Positions 30,307 to 34,062 of a stretch of DNA of 34,062 nt are shown here, one piece after another; position 1 is the first letter of the stretch, and every line of letters begins with the position of its first letter. The notes below the pieces were generated by a model, which saw only the letters and a program-made list of their open reading frames with translations, searched no databases and was not told the DNA's origin. The position numbers and the translations under genes are program-made. The DNA comes from Streptomyces xiaopingdaonensis. GTDB lineage: Bacteria; Actinomycetota; Actinomycetes; Streptomycetales; Streptomycetaceae. The stretch lies in the NCBI RefSeq assembly GCF_000262345.1, contig NZ_AJTQ01000199.1, positions 1 to 34,062 on the forward strand, written 5' to 3'.

Positions 30307-31887
30307 GTGCGCGCAGCAGCGATCCACGGAACCCTCGGCGCCCTGGCGCTGACGGCCGCGACCCTGGCGACCGGCACCCCCGCCGCCGCCGACCAGCCCC
30401 GCCCAGCGGCCACCACCGCGGAACGAGGCACCGCCGTCGCAGCGGCCGAGGCGGCGGCAGCGGGCGTCGACTGGCAGGAGTGCCCCCCGCGCGAGCACCT
30501 GCCGGCACCCGCCGAGTGCGGCACCGTACGCGTCCCCGTCGACTACTCCCGGCCGCAGGGCGAGCACCTCGACCTCACCGTCAGCCGGAAGCGCGCGCAG
30601 CCGGCCGAGGGGAAGGGCGCGCGGCTCGGCTCGCTCGTCTACAACCCCGGAGGCCCCGGCGCGAGCGGCATGCGGTTCGCGCTCTACGGGGACGTCCTCG
30701 GCGGCGTCTGGAAGAAGCTCAACCGCCGCTGGGACCTGGTCGGTTACGCGCCCCGCGGCGTCGGCCGCTCGGCACCGCTCAGCTGCCAGGACCCGAAACA
30801 GTTCACCGCCGCGCCCAACCCCTCGCCCCGCCGCCCCTCGGCCGAGTACAAGGAGCAGAGGAAGGAGCGCGCCGCCTCCTACGCGAAGGGCTGCGCGCAG
30901 GCGCAGGGCAAGCGGCTCGCGCACTACACCACCGAGGAGAACGCCCGCGACCTCGACGTCCTCAGGGCCGCCCTCGGCGAGCGGAAGCTCTCCTTCTTCG
31001 GCGTCTCCTACGGCACCTACCTCGGCGCCGTCTACGCCAGCCTCTTTCCCGGCCACGTCCACCGCCTCGTCCTCGACAGCGTCGTCGACCCCACGCCCTC
31101 GAACATCTGGTACCGCTCCAACCTCCGCCAGAACGCCGCCTTCGAGCAGCGCTGGAACGACTGGAAGCGCTGGACGGCGAAGCACCACCGGAGCTACGGG
31201 CTGGGCCGCGACGCGCAGCAGGTGCAACGCTCCTTCGACGAGGTGCGCGACGCCGTCGAGAAGAAGCCGGCCGGCGGCGAGGTCGGCCCCAAGGAGCTGC
31301 TCGCCGCCTACCTCCGGACCGGATACGCCGACTCCGTCTGGGCCGAACACGCGGAGGCGCTCGCGGAGTTCCGCAGGGGACGGCCCGGGCCGCTGGAGGC
31401 GCTCGCGGCGCCCGACCCGGCGCGCGCGGTCGAGGACGAGAACGGGCAGGCCGTCTACAACGCCGTCGAGTGCGCCGACGCGCGCTGGCCCCGCGACTGG
31501 TCGCGGTGGGACCGCGACACCACGGCCTCGGACGCGGTGGCGCCCTTCTCCAGCTGGGAGAACACCTGGATGAACCTGCCCTGCGCCTACTGGCCGACCA
31601 CCCCGCGCACCGACCCCCCGCACGTCGGCACCGACCCCGGCCGGCTCCCCGGCGTCCTCCTCCTCGCCGGGACGCGGGACGCCGCGACGCCGTACGCCGG
31701 TGCGCTGGAGACGCAGCGGAGGCTGCCGGGCTCCTCCCTCGTCACGGAAGCCGGCTCCGGTACGCACGGAGTCGCGGGCGGCAACGCCTGCGTCGACCGG
31801 CACCTCGCCGCGTACCTCCTCGACGGGAGGACACCGGGGATGCGCGCCGAGTGCGAGGGCCGGCCCGCACCCGCACCGGGGACCTGA
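30307..31887 (+). CDS. secreted alpha/beta-hydrolase, tripeptidyl aminopeptidase (Tap/SlpD) family
   Basis: The protein has 526 residues; GTG at 30307 has GAGGA 7 bases upstream. It has a Sec signal peptide with likely cleavage after TPAAA (near 28). The hydrolase fold starts with VPVDYSRPQGEHLDL, then NPGGPGASG (oxyanion region). The triad is readable: nucleophile S234 in FGVSYGTYLG, Asp458 in LAGTRDAATPY, and His487 in GSGTHGVAG. The C-terminal TAP-like domain (PF08386) spans about 400-515. Paired cysteines (for example in VDWQECPP and APAECGTV) suggest disulfides. Relatives are Streptomyces extracellular tripeptidyl or prolyl aminopeptidases, which release short peptides from the N-termini of extracellular proteins. 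Exact specificity is unknown. Confidence 0.93.
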   Translation: MRAAAIHGTLGALALTAATLATGTPAAADQPRPAATTAERGTAVAAAEAAAAGVDWQECPPREHLPAPAECGTVRVPVDYSRPQGEHLDLTVSRKRAQPAEGKGARLGSLVYNPGGPGASGMRFALYGDVLGGVWKKLNRRWDLVGYAPRGVGRSAPLSCQDPKQFTAAPNPSPRRPSAEYKEQRKERAASYAKGCAQAQGKRLAHYTTEENARDLDVLRAALGERKLSFFGVSYGTYLGAVYASLFPGHVHRLVLDSVVDPTPSNIWYRSNLRQNAAFEQRWNDWKRWTAKHHRSYGLGRDAQQVQRSFDEVRDAVEKKPAGGEVGPKELLAAYLRTGYADSVWAEHAEALAEFRRGRPGPLEALAAPDPARAVEDENGQAVYNAVECADARWPRDWSRWDRDTTASDAVAPFSSWENTWMNLPCAYWPTTPRTDPPHVGTDPGRLPGVLLLAGTRDAATPYAGALETQRRLPGSSLVTEAGSGTHGVAGGNACVDRHLAAYLLDGRTPGMRAECEGRPAPAPGT

Positions 31888-32005
31888 CCTCCGCGGCGCC
31901 CCGCTCGGTGGCGCTTCGTTTGGGGAGGCCCGCTCGGGAGCACCCGGGGGCGCACGAGCGGTCGGCGCACGGTGCCGTCCGCGCGCCGGGACGAGGAGGC
32001 GTGTG

Positions 32006-32350
32006 ATGGCCGACACCGACATGGCACAGGTGATGGACGCCATTCAGGACGCCGATTTCCCCGCAACGAAGGACCAGCTCGTCGCAGTCGCACAGGCGGC
32101 GGACGCGAGGGACCAGGTCCTCCAGACGCTGCAGGCGCTCCCGCCCGTCGAGTACGACAATCGCGAGGACGTGGCGCGCTCGGTGCGCCTGCCCGTCGAC
32201 TCGGACCTCGACCACAGCAAGGCCCAGCGCAACGACCAACTGCGCGGGGGCGGCAAGCACGGCCTCTCCGGACACCTGCGGGACGTGCCGAAGCCTCCCG
32301 TCGAGGAGGAGTTGAGCCGCCGCCCCCGCTCCAGCGGGGGCGAGCCGTGA
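32006..32350 (+). CDS. DUF2795 domain-containing protein
   Basis: The protein has 114 residues; ATG at 32006 has AGGAGG 6-7 bases upstream. Residues about 8-62 match DUF2795: DADFPATKDQLVAVAQ, VLQTLQALPPVEYDN and EDVARSV, a small helical domain common in actinobacteria and archaea ('yPa.k.dLv..A......vl..L..lpd..y.s..dv'). The tail after 70 is polar and rich in Gly, Arg and Pro, probably disordered. Function is unknown. The last codons form a perfect hairpin that faces the convergent hemQ gene. Confidence 0.88.
   Translation: MADTDMAQVMDAIQDADFPATKDQLVAVAQAADARDQVLQTLQALPPVEYDNREDVARSVRLPVDSDLDHSKAQRNDQLRGGGKHGLSGHLRDVPKPPVEEELSRRPRSSGGEP
32321..32342. terminator. hairpin in the 3' end of the DUF2795 gene, convergent with hemQ
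   Basis: CGCCCCCGCT (32321-32330) and AGCGGGGGCG (32333-32342) are exact reverse complements with two bases between them (in practice a 9-bp stem with a TCCA loop). It ends 8 bases before the end of the DUF2795 CDS and 22 bases before the hemQ stop, so it can serve both directions. Confidence 0.5.
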
Positions 32351-32363
32351 GCCGCCCCCCGCG

Positions 32364-33092
32364 TCAGGCGAGCTGGTCGAGGAGTTCGCCGATCGGCTTG
32401 CGGCGCCCGGTGTAGAAAGGCGTCTCCTCGCGGACGTGCCTGCGGGCCTCCGAGCCGCGGAGGTGGCGCATGAGGTCGACGATGCGGTGGAGGTCGTCGG
32501 CCTCGAAGGCGAGCATCCACTCGTAGTCGCCGAGCGAGAACGCCGGCACCGTGTTGGCGCGCACGTCGGGGAAGCCGCGCGCCATCTTCCCGTGGTCGGC
32601 GAGCATCGTGCGCCGCTCGTCGTCGGGGAGCAGGTACCACTCGTAGGAGCGCACGAACGGGTAGACGCTGACGTAGGCGCGCGGCTCCTCCTCCGCGAGG
32701 AACGCCGGGATGTGGGACTTGTTGAACTCCGCGGGACGGTGGAGCGCCATGTTGGACCAGACCGGCTCGAGCAGCCGCCCGAGCCCCGTGCGGCGGAAGC
32801 GGTTGTAGGCGTCCTGGAGCGCGTCGGCGGTCTCCGCGTGCCACCAGATCATCAGGTCCGCGTCGGCGCGCAGCCCGGAGACGTCGTAGGTGCCGCGGAC
32901 CGTGGTGTCGGCGGCGTCGAGCTCCGCGAAGAGCTCCGCCACCTCCTCGGCGAGCGCCTTGCGGTCCTCGGGGAGCGGTTCGCGCAGCCGGAACACCGAC
33001 CACATGGTGTAGCGGATGACCTCGTTGAGGTCCTTCGCCCGCTTGCCCGGGCTCTTCTCCGCCCCGGGGCGGTTGCCCGCGTCGTCAGACAT
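32364..33092 (-). CDS. hemQ: coproheme decarboxylase HemQ/ChdC
   Basis: The protein has 242 residues; ATG at 33092 overlaps the last 8 bases of hemY (ATGTCTGA). It is the chlorite-dismutase-like fold used by Gram-positive bacteria to turn coproheme into haem b with hydrogen peroxide. [20 protein letters not shown] is the first-repeat signature. Y144 in [11 protein letters not shown] fits the catalytic tyrosine, and H167 in [14 protein letters not shown] the proximal haem ligand. H118 (MALHRPAEF) may be the distal histidine reported for actinobacterial enzymes, whereas Firmicutes have Gln at that site. The N-terminal 18 residues are basic and flexible. It is co-transcribed with hemY, matching the coproporphyrin-dependent pathway. 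Confidence 0.95.
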   Translation of the reverse strand: MSDDAGNRPGAEKSPGKRAKDLNEVIRYTMWSVFRLREPLPEDRKALAEEVAELFAELDAADTTVRGTYDVSGLRADADLMIWWHAETADALQDAYNRFRRTGLGRLLEPVWSNMALHRPAEFNKSHIPAFLAEEEPRAYVSVYPFVRSYEWYLLPDDERRTMLADHGKMARGFPDVRANTVPAFSLGDYEWMLAFEADDLHRIVDLMRHLRGSEARRHVREETPFYTGRRKPIGELLDQLA

Positions 33093-34062
33093 GGCTCTCT
33101 CGTCCTTCTCGCTTGCTGCTCTGCCCCGCCTCCGCGAGGGCCTGGTCGGCCGCGCTGCGGCCGCTCGCCGCACAGGCCGGGATGCCGACCCCGTCCAACG
33201 CGGCGCCGCACAGCGCCAGTCGCGGCACCGAGCCTAGCGCCGCGCGGATGCGTCCGACCCGGGCCTGATGGCCCGAAGGGTACTGCGGAAGGCCCGCGTC
33301 CCAGCGCGTCACGAGGGTGTCGACCGGCTCCGCCGTGATCCCCGCGGCGGCGGCCAGGTCGGCGCGGGCGAGCGCGGCGAGCTCTGCGTCGTCGCGTTCC
33401 AGCACCCGCTCCTCGCCGTGCCTGCCGAGCGAGGTGCGCACGAGCGTCAGCTCGGGCGCCTGCTCGGCGACCCAGCGCCACTTGCTTCCAGAGAACGTCG
33501 CCGCCTTGATGGAGCGGCCGTCCACCGGCGGCACGAGGAAGCCGCTCCCCGCGGGCAGCGACACCTCGCGGCGGCGGAACGCCATGGTCACGAGCGCCAT
33601 CGAGGCGTACTCGTACGCCGCCAACTCGGCTGCGGCGCCCGGTGATTCCGCCCTCAGCAGCTCGGCGGCCGCGGGCGCGGGGGCGGCGACGACGACGGCG
33701 TCCGCGGTGAGGCTCCGCTCTCCCTCGGGCCCCTCCACGACCGCGCCCCAGCCGTCGGCGGCCCGCTCCAGGCGCCGCACCCGCGACCCGGTCCTGACCT
33801 CGGCACCGGCCGCCCGGCAGGCGTCGGCGACCGCCTGCGGCAGCCGTCCGAGCCCGCCCCTGATACCGAGGAAGGCGGGCGGCTGCTCCCCTTCGGCACG
33901 CTCCGCGGCGCGACGGCTCTCGCGCTGCACGGCACGCACCGCGGCGAGGAGCGAGGGCTCCTGCCTCGCGGCCTCGTAGAGCTGCGGGACGGCCGCGCGC
34001 ATCGAGATGCGGTACGCGTCGCCCGCGTACACGCCGCCGAGGAGCGGCTCGACGAGCCGGTC
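33085..34062 (-). CDS. hemY: coproporphyrinogen III oxidase / protoporphyrinogen oxidase HemY, N-terminus cut by the window
   Basis: This is the 3' part (about 325 residues) of the FAD-dependent oxidase; the frame is open to the window edge, so the FAD-binding N-terminus is missing. The first visible residues, [20 protein letters not shown], are the HemY signature found about one third into the protein. Then come [18 protein letters not shown], the substrate-side strands around [18 protein letters not shown], and the C-terminal FAD contact [20 protein letters not shown]. In actinobacteria this enzyme oxidises coproporphyrinogen III to coproporphyrin III ahead of HemH and HemQ. Its stop overlaps the hemQ start by 8 bases, indicating translational coupling. 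Confidence 0.94.
   Translation of the reverse strand, partial: DRLVEPLLGGVYAGDAYRISMRAAVPQLYEAARQEPSLLAAVRAVQRESRRAAERAEGEQPPAFLGIRGGLGRLPQAVADACRAAGAEVRTGSRVRRLERAADGWGAVVEGPEGERSLTADAVVVAAPAPAAAELLRAESPGAAAELAAYEYASMALVTMAFRRREVSLPAGSGFLVPPVDGRSIKAATFSGSKWRWVAEQAPELTLVRTSLGRHGEERVLERDDAELAALARADLAAAAGITAEPVDTLVTRWDAGLPQYPSGHQARVGRIRAALGSVPRLALCGAALDGVGIPACAASGRSAADQALAEAGQSSKREGRESHV

Overview
The window is high-GC actinobacterial DNA, almost certainly from a Streptomyces chromosome. The grounds are the strong GC bias at third codon positions, frequent GTG and TTG starts, several apparently leaderless genes, Streptomyces-type families (an SAV2148-family HEPN protein, a TIGR04222 membrane protein, a secreted Tap-like peptidase, the small protein often labelled indole-3-glycerol phosphate synthase) and a murC gene with no other dcw genes beside it. 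No rRNA, tRNA, CRISPR array, insertion sequence or prophage was seen. All assignments come from reading translations and motifs; no database search was run.

Layout. 1-170: tail of a probable sirohydrochlorin chelatase, overlapped antisense by a stand-alone winged-helix regulator (128-724, minus). 1200-3409: a cysteine-cluster/pentapeptide-repeat protein, a DUF1697 protein and a membrane-anchored DUF4333-like protein. 3561-8677 (minus): a three-gene cell-wall glycopolymer operon, consisting of a CDP-ribitol synthase fusion (cytidylyltransferase + SDR reductase), a membrane-bound TagF-like polyol-phosphate polymerase, and a polysaccharide pyruvyl transferase with a coiled-coil and basic tail. 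8912-10156 (minus): the SAV2148-family HEPN protein. 10508-15479 (plus): glgX/treX and treY, which convert glycogen towards trehalose; the hydrolase treZ is not in the window. 15608-18296 (plus): an APC permease, a 21-codon leader ORF and a GNAT acetyltransferase. 18472-20718 (minus): an orphan ribbon-helix-helix protein and a DHA2-type MFS exporter with a long disordered N-terminus.

21296-23716 (minus) reads as an operon: IGPS-mislabelled Usp-like protein, murC, msrB, ending in a Rho-independent terminator. 23926-24696 is a RibD-C type reductase, divergent from zapE (24800-25903). Then come a Tat-exported PhoX-family phosphatase, a convergent SDR, a PTH2-family peptidyl-tRNA hydrolase with a large N-terminal extension, a TIGR04222 membrane protein, a secreted tripeptidyl aminopeptidase-like hydrolase, a DUF2795 protein, and hemQ-hemY (minus, overlapping by 8 bp; hemY runs off the window), the late steps of coproporphyrin-dependent haem synthesis.

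How the genes work together. The best candidate for a less-described system is the 3.5-8.7 kb operon, which encodes activation of ribitol phosphate, its polymerisation and a pyruvyl transferase; I infer a pyruvylated ribitol- or glycerol-phosphate wall polymer. Most other blocks are ordinary Streptomyces core metabolism. Several convergent gene pairs are separated by perfect or near-perfect hairpins, in one case built from the two stop codons.
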